Assembly: GCA_039566865.1 (NCBI GenBank)
Contig: CM076949.1
Coordinates: 248,001-312,000 of the forward strand
Direction of reading: 5' to 3'
DNA from: Aurelia coerulea
Taxonomy: Eukaryota > Cnidaria > Scyphozoa > Semaeostomeae > Ulmaridae
Length of the DNA stretch: 64,000 bases
The notes beneath the pieces were generated by a model. It was not told the DNA's origin. It saw only the letters and a program-made list of their open reading frames with translations, and searched no databases. Numbering within the stretch: the first letter of the stretch is position 1; the number at the start of each line of letters is the position of its first letter. A program made the translations under genes and the position numbers. This document shows, piece by piece, positions 12,301 to 24,300 of the stretch.

Positions 12301-15300
12301 AAATGGGTTTAAGCCCGAAACGTTTAGCCTAAAACTCTGTTTGTAGTACAATTATCTATACTTTAGTTGTATGAAACATTGCTACTCTGCTACAATAGGC
12401 AACAATTTTACAGATTTCTTCATCAAGATTCTGCAAGAACGAATCAACCGTACTTTTACTATCCAAGCAGATTTTAGAACACCTTCTTGTGAAAATTAAA
12501 AATACGACGATGAATATTGCTGCATGTTAGCGTTAATACCAAGAAGAATAAACGTTTTCACAATACGAAAAAGAATCACATTTACCGTTAAGTCGATTTC
12601 AATCAAGGCAATATTGGTGTTGTTTTTTATGGCCATCAAGATAAGATACGCTCCTTGACTTTGCATCGGATTCTGTCCAATTCTTAAGATTTGAAGTGTT
12701 TGATTTTGAAGTAACCCTTTGTTTAAATGTCCGGCACCATCCAATGTTATTCGATTGTTACTACAAAAGGAAGCCAAAGGAAATCAAAATGGAATAAAAT
12801 TTACAGATAGAAATAACAATGTTAATATTGCAGCAGATGAAGCAGTACTTGAAGTTGTCTTTAATGCAAATTCATGTTTGTTTGTTTCTTTGTTTGTTTG
12901 TTTGTTTTGCTAAACAAGACTCTTCTTTCATCACAATGTCTATTTTGCTAACATCGAGTTTTGATCTTTTCTTATATCATATTTCATGTCTTCTTTTATC
13001 CCTAACCCTAACCCTAACCTGTGATTTTAAGAAAGACATCGAGGAGGACCTGCAGCTTATTTTGATTAAAAATAAGTAGACTGGTAATAATCCAAACACG
13101 AGTAAAAAAAATGACAGAGAGAGAGAGAGAGAAAAAGAAATTAGTAGCAGGATTTATTGTTGACCATGAGTCTTCTCACAAGCTAAAGGATTTACAGTAT
13201 TGTACAAATTCAAATCCAATCCATGCTACCAGTGTTGGAGGAAACTTTCAGTTTTGGTTATAATAAATACGATTCAGGACGTGGAGACTGATAAACTATG
13301 AAAATCTGTTTTGTGAAATTAATAAAACAAATTAGCCTTCTCTCGTTCTAGATATTGATAAAACGTACCGTAGTAGTAAAGAAGATGGCTTTAGAAAGAC
13401 AGCAAGATGGAAAGGGCGAAAAATAGCGCTAAACTAACCTCAGATCCAAATCTAACAGTGCATTATTTTCTTTCAAAGCATCACCAATTGCGAGTGCTCC
13501 ATCATTACCAAAACCATTCCATGCAAGATTTAAAACTTTCAATGTACCGTTTTCCTACAACGAAATAAAATCAGCTAATCATCAAATCTTGTCAAATGCA
13601 TCATAACTAGCGTTGCTGAAGAACGACTAGAAACCAGACATAGACTGTGAAAATTAGCCGATATAAATGACATCCACATATCCTGAAAAAATTGTTACAC
13701 AAAATGAATAGCGAATTTTAAACCCTCCAACAGACCTTTTAGCTACTCTGTACAGAATCAGAATCGAACGAAATTTTGCTACATTTTGTAGAATTTTCGA
13801 ATGTGCACAATAGTGATAGAAGCTCTAACGCCACTCGATCGAGCCTTGCGCATAAAAATGTATCAAAATAATAACGCTCGATCCAGGCTCTTTAGTAGAG
13901 TAGCTAAAAGGTCTATCGCATTATGGTTGCCGTAAAACCAGTTAGAAAATTCACCGCATTGCAATCGCAAGATTTATATTGAGGCAAATGGTTGCTATTT
14001 TCCAAGCTACTGTATAATCACAATCAATAACGAACGGAACCATTTGCTAGATATTTCATTTACCAGGAAGGATATCTGCCAGAGGAAGAATGGTATTCAT
14101 TGTGTTGTATCATAATATTATCGACTGACCAGTCTTATTCAAGAATATTTAGCAAATGCCTCCTTTAATTAATGTGATTCTCAACTACTTTAACGCAGAA
14201 CCAAGTCCTTACTACAGTCTGCTATATCAATCCATTATATTGAACAACGAAAAAGTATCAAACCAGGAAAATGAAATAACATACTAACTTTCAATGATAG
14301 TGCAACGGAATACGCCCCTTTGTGTCTTAAATGATTCCAACTTAAATCAAAATTCTCCAACCATTCATTTGCAGCAATTGCAGGTCCAAGATGAAGTCCT
14401 GCTTGCTCATCAAGCCAATTTCGACTCAAATCAAGGGTCTTCAATGACGTATTCGCCTAAAAATGTGTGATTAAAGAAAACTATTACTGACGAGGAACAA
14501 AAGCGAAAATATGAAAATCAGGTAGAAAATATGACAAATCTAATCAATATGACACTATGAATTGAATATCGAATTTGCTTTCTCAATGACTACTGTATGC
14601 GTGATATGCACTTGGTCCAAAGGCAGAGGCCAGGCCGGGTGCAAATACGATGAGATGAATTTCACTTTTCAGACCTTTTATTTTCAATTTTAACTAAAGT
14701 GGGGCCTTTCAAGGGAAACCAAATAATCAAATTTGATGACGTAGAAACCTTTTAATTTCATTTGTCATAGTTAGATATTATTTTTTAACAGAGCCAATTG
14801 AAAAGCAGTTTGGAATATAATTTTTGAATTGTTACCTTGTATGAATGATTAACTATAAAATTGAAAGAAAATAGCAAAAATTACCAAATGCCCAAAGTTG
14901 TTCACAAAAGGCATAAAAAACGAGGAAATACTGATGGTCAGACTCGGTTTGTATTCAGCTAGTAGGCAACTATATACTGGGTACCTGTGATATCTAAAAA
15001 ATCCTCTTGTCGACTCATTGTCACTGTGTACTTATCACAGAAACAATTAACAGACTAAGATTGTTAATACACGATATATAGTTCAACACTTCTGGTCAGC
15101 ATTTACGATTCACGATTCAAGGAAAAAGGAGCCAGGGTCCTAAAAGGCTTTGAATGAATGAATGAATGAATGAATGAATGAATGAATGAACGAATGAATG
15201 AATACAGTAAAGTAATACCATCGATCAAAAAAGCAAAAACTATGCTATACAAACAAACAGGTGCATCAATTATGTCAGTATGACGGAAACAAGGCGGGCA

Positions 15301-18300
15301 AACCGTGAAAGCAAAACTGCTTCTTCGTTCGATTCACACCTGTCGATAGAAATATTGCACTGGGCACTGCCATTCTTTATATTGTCTTGCTAATTGTAAT
15401 AGCATTATGTCTGCCTGCAGCACGTCATCACGTCAAATATCTGTCACCATCTAGATTCTTGTCGCTTCATGTACGCACAGAGAAATTTTACGTCATATTA
15501 CCAATTTGATATAAAAGATTTATGAAGGAAATTCAGTGCTATAATGTACCTCCTCCAAAGAGGATTTAATTCAACTCAAAATCCAGGAATCCCAATGTCC
15601 TACCTGTTTTGCAGCTAATTGCCACTTAAAAGTAAGGGGAGCCTTTATTTGTACAAACATTTACCATTTTGTTCCTTGAAAGAAAATAGTGACCGAGTGT
15701 TTTGAATAGCCAAGTACGCACATGCATAATTCCATCGTATGGTTCGATGTTCACAGTCATAATCCAACATATTTAGTTAATCGTTAATGCTAAACAAAGA
15801 ATTGATTATCGTGTTTTTCCTTTCAGATTTTTCTGATTTTGTAGCCTGAAACGTTCATACTTTTCTCGCAAGGATAGAGAAGGCATTTTCCATCCAACCG
15901 ATTTTAACATAACTGCAGTTTGCACAGGAAATGTTTTTCAGAACAATCTAATTTTCTCAAAATCAACCGTTAATGATTATAGATGAGTCATAATGAGTAA
16001 ATGCCACTTTCCTACGATTTCACTTCAATTATTACACCGGCAACACAATACAAATTGATAAAAAAACAAATTGATAAAAAAAACAAATTGATAAAAAAAA
16101 ACAAATTGATAAAAAAAACAAATTGATGAAATAGTACAATGAAAAGGATGATCACACAAAGACGTATTCTTACCATAATGCCTTCAGCCAATATGCAAGC
16201 TGCTTTTGCGTCCAGTTCATTTCCTGTAATTTATAAATGGAAAAAAATTGACGATATCCGCTGATCACAAGTTAAATATTGATACTATATCTAATAAAGC
16301 CAGGCTGCAATATAACTTTTAGTCAATAGGGGATAATAAAAGATATGAACGCAATGACATAGATTCCAAGCAACGGCATGACCACTTTAAGTTTAGCTCT
16401 AAAGAAGCTTCGAATGTTGACGCAAAATATCAACTGTTCTATATCAACTCTTACATATCAACTCTCATATACCAGGCATCTGTCACCCGTTTCTGAAACA
16501 ATCTGAGCGCTCCTCAGCCCTACAATCTGGATACATATAATCAATATTTTTTAATCAAAGATATATGTTTTTGTTTTCGCGTTGCTTTGCAGTGTTCCTG
16601 CCTCCAAATGTGTGAGAAAATGTTTTGTTGCAAGGAATCTGAAGATATTCTTAATTTCAGAAGTATAACTGCAATAATTACGAAAGAATGATTGTTTCAA
16701 GAAGATATAAGTATAATACGAGCATATATCGTCGCCTTGGTTCAAGAATCAAGAGTACGAGATTCAATGCAGTTCTCTTCTGCTGGAGCCATTTTTGGAT
16801 TCCTCTAGGAGACTTACTTGATTTGACGTAATCAACTGATTTGACGCAGAAAAAAGGTCTGGGTTCAACATTGAGACGATGGCAAGTTACCTGGCAACAT
16901 TAATGGAAACAAAATGGCAGCTATGAAAAACAAAATGGGGCACGAGGAATTGAGTGAGAGATTAGCAAAATGAAATACAAAAATGCTTTTAAGACGCAAC
17001 ATATCTTGATGTCACAATTTTGCAGGTTTTTTCAAGAATATTTGTACGCAACGAGATGAAGGCATGCCGTTGCAAACATGAGCGCAAAAATGAATTTTGA
17101 AGAGCAATTGACGTGCTGATGAGCCAATAATGGCCAAGCAGACAAGCAAGGGAGATCCCGGGGAGATGCTTTAAATTTCGACAAGTTGGTCACAATGTTT
17201 AAAATGATCATAGAAAAATGATGGGAAGGTTGCCAACGAATTGAATGACAGTAAAAAGTTAATAAAAGAGTAGATGCCTTAATATAAAAAGTTAAAACTG
17301 CCACAAATCAAGTCTTAATAGATGTGTGCGATTCATATCAAAACGTGCGTATGCGAACGAGAGGGTACATACATACAAGAGAGGAAAGGAAGGAAAGGAA
17401 ATTTTCACCAAGATGCCTTGCTTTTTTAATCGAATTCCCATAAAATCATTAAAGATTCCTCATTGGAACGCACTGCATTTTGGTAGAAAGTTCTTTCCTA
17501 CCATCATTAATGTGATTGTTTATTAGATATCTCGGCCAGTCAGCCTCCATACAAACAGCAACTTAAAATGACTCAGGCTGCGAAGATGTTGAAACCGACA
17601 TTTACGCGTATTTTCAAAACCATGCTATTGACCATAATAAGCATAAGCCAGAGCTTCAGTTCGGATGCTTTAAACACAGTAGAGGAATTTTAGAGCAGGC
17701 AAGCAATGGAAACGCTGTACCTTCTCGACTCCGGGTAGCCTTTTGCCTCTGTTGGTGTTTGGATTCGAGGTTCAATGCCTCTGGACTGTAAGATCTCTTG
17801 GTTCTGTGCTCCAGGCTCTTTGGCTCCCAGGCTCATGGGCTGTGAGGACTCTTCGCTCCTGGTCGTCAGGCTCCTAGGCTCTGACGCTCCTGGGCTGTGA
17901 GGGCTCTTTGCTCCTGGTCTCCAGGCTCCTAGGCTCCTGGGCTGTGAGGGCTCTTTGCTCCTGGTCTCCAGGCTTCTAGGCTCTGAGGCTCCTGGGCTGT
18001 GAGGGCTCTTTGCTCCTGGTCTCCAGGCTCCTAGTCTCTGAGGCTCCTGGGCTGTGAGGGCTCTTTGCTCCTGGTCTCCAGGCTCCTAGGCTCTGAGGCT
18101 CCTGGGCTGTGAGGGCTCTTTGCTCCTGGTCTCCAGGCTCCTAGGCTCTGAGGCTCCTGGGCTCTGAGGGCTCTTTGCTCCTGGTCTCCAGGCTCCTAGT
18201 CTCTGAGGCTCCTGGGCTGTGAGGGCTCTTTGATCCTGGTCTCCAGGCTCCTAGGCTCTTGGGCTGTGAGGGCTCTTTGCTCCTGGTCTCCAGGCTCCTA

Positions 18301-21300
18301 GTCTCTGAGGCTCCTGGGCTGTGAGGGCTCTTTGCTCCTGGTCTCCAGGCTCCTAGTCTCTGAGGCTCCTGGGCTGTGAGGGCTCTTTGATCCTGGTCTC
18401 CAGGCTCCTAGTCTCTGAGGCTCCTGGGCTGTGAGGGCTCTTCGCTCCTGGTCTCCAGACTACTAGGCTCTGAGGCTCCTGGGCTGTGAGGGCTCTTTGA
18501 TCCTGGTCTCCAGGCTCCTGGTCTCCAGGCTCCTGGTCTCCTAGGCTCCTAGGCTCCTGGACGGTGATGGTTAAAAGCTCCTTGGCAGCAACGTTACCAG
18601 AACCGGTCGACTAAACTTCAAAACTTTGGAGTGGGGGTAGATTTCCTATTTCCATGATTTGAGGTAACTAAAACCAGCGTTTTAACTCCTGTTATATCTT
18701 GATTTAGCAACAACACTAGCTTCTCCTTTGTGAATCTACTGCATCTTCCAAAAAAGTAGCGAATAAACTTTCTTACCTTGCAAAACTAATTTTTTCAGGT
18801 TGTTCGTATTCAACAGAACATCTGCAATCGCAGCGACTCCCTCAATTCCAATCTTGTTCTCAGATAAATCCTATGATACGAGAAATTGGAGACAAAAATA
18901 AAATCGCTTTAAATAAGGTTGTGAGAATTCTGCTTTTTATTTTACCGATAATATTATAAGTAGCTGCATGCATAACATCGAATACAAAAAGCTCTTTGTA
19001 AGTGTCGAGGTGCCGTGCTGTAATCCACAGACTTTGCAGCCAGAAGAGCGAGGAAGACGGGGTCTCAGCCCCACTAACGCCTCTTGAATGTCATGACAAG
19101 GGGTCGCGCACTCGATTAGCTGCTTCTGAGGTCCTACCACCCTGGCACTTGGCATTAAAATCTGCAAATTTTACCTTTTCAACAAAAGTTCCTGTGTTAT
19201 CTTTACCTCAAGAAAAGAATATGTATTGCACCTGCACCAAAGTTTCCACATGAAGATGAAACCCTGAGTTGTCATGCATTAAATCAAATAGAAGGTTTTT
19301 CGGGAATTCGAACGCAGGTTTCGGCTATGCAAGGGTTTCAATAAAAAGTGGCTTGTTGTGGAATAGAATTTGGAATATCTACAATAAAAAACGAAGTGCA
19401 ACTTCGATACGTTGACAAGAAAATTTGTTTCTTCTGTCATATCATTTTTAAATCAAATACGAGAGGGAAGTTAAAGAGTTTGAGTCATAAAAAATATATT
19501 AGCTACAACTGCCTAGTCTTCCAGACCTCATGGCATGTTTTCATTCAGGTCATAGTTGATGTGGAGAGGTGAAATTTATCAATATAGATGCACATTTTTA
19601 CAAAGGATATTCTGAATTTTTAGTTAGGCCAAAAGCGAAAAAACTTAACGATGGAAAAAGCTTATAAAACGTCACACGAAAAGGAAATTACGACGGGCCC
19701 CATTCTAAATAAGGATGATTGGCAAACTCGCAAAGGAACATGGTCTATGAATTATGACGACAAATGAATGAGAAAATAACAGTTTTTGCATCAAGTCAAA
19801 CGAAAACGTATGATTTAAGAAATAGAAATAAAAAGGAAAACAAGGGCCGTTTTGCCTCATACGTGAGAGTGCATTGTAGAGTTCAGAAGATTTAGGCCAA
19901 GACATGGCATCATTCTTCAGCAAGATAGGCCCAAAGGCCCTAAAGACGATCGCAGGAGCTGCAGGAGCCGCAGCGGCAGCAATTGGCTTCGCCGCCTCGA
20001 CGAACACCGCCGAAAACAAATGGTCGCAAGTGAAAAAGGCGTACACACGCTTTCCGGCCACATCCGACTTTCCAGACCTGTCTAAGCACAACAACTGTAT
20101 GGCGACTTACCTCACACCGAGAATGTATGCAAAGCTGAGGGAGAAGGTAAGAGGGCAGCAATAGGGCATGAGGGGAGGGGTTTGGGCCAGGTGGTCGCTG
20201 ACCGATTGCGTCGAGAATGTCCCGTCGTCTCTCAGCTCCAGTAGGCCTGGTGCCCGGGAGAACTAATGACCGGGAGACCTGGTGGCCGGGTAGGCTCGTG
20301 ACCAGCAGGCCTGGTGACCGAGAGACCTCGTAACCGGGAGACCTCGTAACCGAGAGACCTGGTGGCTGGGTAGCCTCGAAACCAGCAGGCCTGGTGACCG
20401 GGAGACCTAATGACCTAATGACCAGGAGACCTGGTGGCCGGGTAGCCTCGTGACCGAGAGACCTCGTGACCGGGAGACCTGGTGACCGCTGACCATAAGC
20501 CGCTGACCATAAGAATGGTTTTCACCCTTTAGCTCCAGTACGAGGCTATCAGACGTTGCCATGGAGCCCCTTCAGGCTTACGATCAGCAATAACCTCCTG
20601 ATGACTTACTTTAGTTGCTAGGTGACAGGTGCTAAGGCAGTCAGGCACCACTTGAATTATTTTATTGCACAGATTGGGACGGGGGTAAATACAACTGATT
20701 GATTGATTGAGTGAGCATTGATTCTCCTTTCTTTGCAGGCAACAGCATCTGGCTTCACGTTGGATATGGCCATTCAAACTGGAGTGGATAACCCAGGACA
20801 TCCTTTCATTACAACCGTCGGTCTTGTAGCAGGAGATGAAGAAAGTTACGAAACTTTTGCAGAACTTTTTGATCCAGTCATCGAAGAACGCCATAATGGT
20901 TACAGGAAAAGCGATATGCACAAAACTGATCTGGATGCGTCAAAGATCAAAGGAGGCAACTTCGACGAAAAATATGTTTTGTCTTCCAGATGTCGCACGG
21001 GTCGCTGTATTAGAGGCCTATCACTGCCACCCCATTGTACCAGAGCGGAACGAAGAGAGGTAGAAAGAATAGTATCTAGTGCACTTAGCAATTTGAATGG
21101 TGAGCTCAAAGGTACTTATTACCCTTTGAAGGGAATGTCAGAAGACGACCAAAATCGCCTGATTGATGATCATTTTCTCTTCGACAAACCAGTGTCACCA
21201 TTACTTACATGCGCTGGCATGGCACGTGACTGGCCCGATGCACGAGGCATCTTTCATAACAATAGAAAGAACTTTTTAGTTTGGGTGAATGAAGAAGACC

Positions 21301-24300
21301 ACACCCGAGTCATATCAATGCAAAAGGGAGGCAACATGAAACAAGTATTCGAAAGATTCTGTAATGGATTGAAAGCAGTCGAACAAAATATCATGAAAGA
21401 AGGTGAAGGTTTTATGTGGAACAAACATCTTGGTTATATCTTAACATGCCCATCGAATTTGGGAACTGGGCTCAGAGCAGGTGTTCACGTTAAATTGCCA
21501 AAACTGGCCAAGGTATGTTTCATTTAGTACTCATCAGTATTCACTACCACCCAAGATATGGCGATTTCTTTGATGATAAAAAAGCACTGTTACTAATAAT
21601 TGCACAGATTCGGCAATGATTTGTATGCTGTCCTAATGTTTATCTCCTAAATAGCATCATTATCATTGTTCTGCGCCAATGATTGCATCGATTATTCTGC
21701 ATTTGATTTGTGATTTACTTGAATCTAATTGAATCAAACATAGGCATTTGACAAGTGATTATTTGCCTTTGATTAGTGATTATTTGCCTTAAACTGAACC
21801 TTAGATATTTATGAGTTTCCATTCTTTTTCCTAGCACCCGAAATTCAACGCCCTCCTTGAAAGCCTTCGTCTCCAAAAGAGGGGCACAGGTGGAGTGGAC
21901 ACTGCTGCCGTTGGTGGAACATTTGATATTTCAAATCTTGATCGTCTTGGCCAATCTGAAGTTCAATTGGTACAGAAGGTCATTGATGGAGTAAACAAAC
22001 TCATAGAGGTAGAAAAGCGTTTGGAAAAGGGGAAGGATATCAGGGATCTCCTTCCTAGACATATCCAGTAATAACTGGAGACATGCCGGGCTCAGCTACA
22101 AATATAAAAACAAAAAATAACAAAAAAATATTAAAATTTTCGAGAAAAACAAAAAAAATTAAAATGAAGAAAAAACAAATCAGAAAAAGGGTTGGTTTCT
22201 CTAACTGTTTGGCATTTGAATGAAATGGTAACCACAAAACCCAATTATCACTACACTATTATAGCTGCTTTTACGTTTTGACATATCTAATTCCCTTTTT
22301 ATTGTTATTTATTCTTACCACAGGACACGACTAAACGGAAAGGTATCCCTGAAAAAGTGCCAGCATCATGGAGTCTTAGGGAGGACATTTTAAAGAATTT
22401 CTTATTACATACAAAAACCCTCATACACCCAACCCCCAGCATATGATTGTGAATAGGCTGAAAGCATAACAACAATGCATAAGTATCTGTGTTTATTAAG
22501 GGGGTATATGGCTTCTTAAAACAATGCTGCAATTCATTGCATCACTCTAAGGTTCTTGAGTTGCTCCAAGTATCTTTGAATGTTGCAACATTTTACAGTT
22601 GTTGTTTTAAGTTGTCACATAAACAACGTATTGCGTGAGAATACAGATATACTGATTTGGACAAAGTGAAATCAGTTCATGGACTAGAAAAAGCTTTTGC
22701 TAACGTGGGTCATTGGGGCGTAGTGCTACAGTTGAGACAAGATGGGGATCTCCTGAAGCTCTGCCCCTGTTGAGCTGGTCTTTTGGCTTCGAATGCAGAT
22801 TCCATGTAGATATTTACTTATCAAAATTCAATTGAAGATGCTACTCACCAAGCCCCCTGTTTTAGCTTGTCCAATTTCAGTGAAATAATGATGGGGATCC
22901 CTGGTTGGCTGGCTATACAGGGGGTTAAGGTGCTTAGCATCAACCCGGGTTCCAATTGAATTTGATAAAATAAACAACAAAAGGTATAAATAAACTGAAC
23001 TGAACGATGCAAGGGGGATGCAAGCTGTATGTGGCCTGTTCACAATCATATGCAGGATTTTACAAAAAACTTCTGAAAAACTTATACAAAATCAATTCAA
23101 ACTGCCCCCTCCTTTCCAAGGAACTTGAGATGGTTGCGATCTGGGGGTCATATCTTTAGAGGAAATAGTTGGTATTTGGGGTCATTTAAGCATAGATTCT
23201 TATCCCTTTTTTTGCTCAGATTTATGGAATTATCATTCATGGATCTTTTAGCATAAATCTTTATTATGATTTGTTTATTAACTTTTATATTTATGATGTA
23301 ATTGTTTATTATGGCTTTATCATCTTGCGAAGTTTAAAATCTACTGGTGGCGATGCTCAACAACAACACTAATTTCTTCACATCAAAACTCAAAATTTCA
23401 AAATACAATCTTAACATCAACCTTACCAATAAATGATAGTGTCAAGCAGTTAGAGTTACTTTGCTCGCTTTTCTGATTTCAAAAATATGTGTGACCTTGT
23501 GTGGTGTGTTTTTATTATTAAGTGTGGTGTGTATCTGAAAGTCATTTGTGAATTCTGGCAAACAATTTGATAGCTGAGCCCATAAAAATAGGTAATTCAA
23601 TTGTACTGTTTCTGTAATTAGTGATAAATCAATTGTATTATTTCTGAAATTAATAGTTAGTATAATTTGTTTTATAAACTTGAAATTGCTCCAAAAACAA
23701 GTGATTTCGAGTATGATATGATATATACTGTAGATAATGTACTAAATTAATTGTATATTTTCTGTAGCTAGTGATAAATAAAATTTGTGTCTTGTATTTG
23801 AATAAATACAGTCATAAAAACACATTTGAATTTTTCTTTTGGTGCTTCTCTTTGGAAAGAGTTTGATAAGTAGTGACAATATTTTGAAAGAATTATATCT
23901 GAAATAAACTAACCAGATCTGTGATGTAGCAATTTTCCTTCAGCATATTGCAGACATGGCTAACTCCTGCAGCTCCTAGAGAATTATCTGCCAAGCTTAC
24001 ACGTAGCACAAATGTGTTTGTCTACAAAAGGAACAAGATCTTCAATGTATGCATTTGTTTCCAAGGATATGTCTCACAAATTTTTGAAATATTCATACCC
24101 AATTTTTGAATTTAGCATTGAAAGAAATGTTGCTGGCTATGAAAAAATCATCTGGGGAGAACTATTTTCCGGTTTCAGAACTTAAGTATAATTTATGAAA
24201 TTTTCAAGAAATCACAAACTTTTCGAAATTGATTTCTCATTGTGCAACAAGTTTTTACAGGTGAACAACTATTCTTCCTATTTGAACAAAAGGTTATTTA

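Noticed and set aside
19705..20094. 129-codon minus-strand ORF with Ala-rich stretch
   Set aside because: Antisense to creatine kinase exon 1; the Ala run is the mirror of the GC-rich targeting-peptide codons.
20529..20921. 130-codon minus-strand ORF
   Set aside because: It is antisense to creatine kinase exon 2 and its intron; a shadow of real coding sequence.
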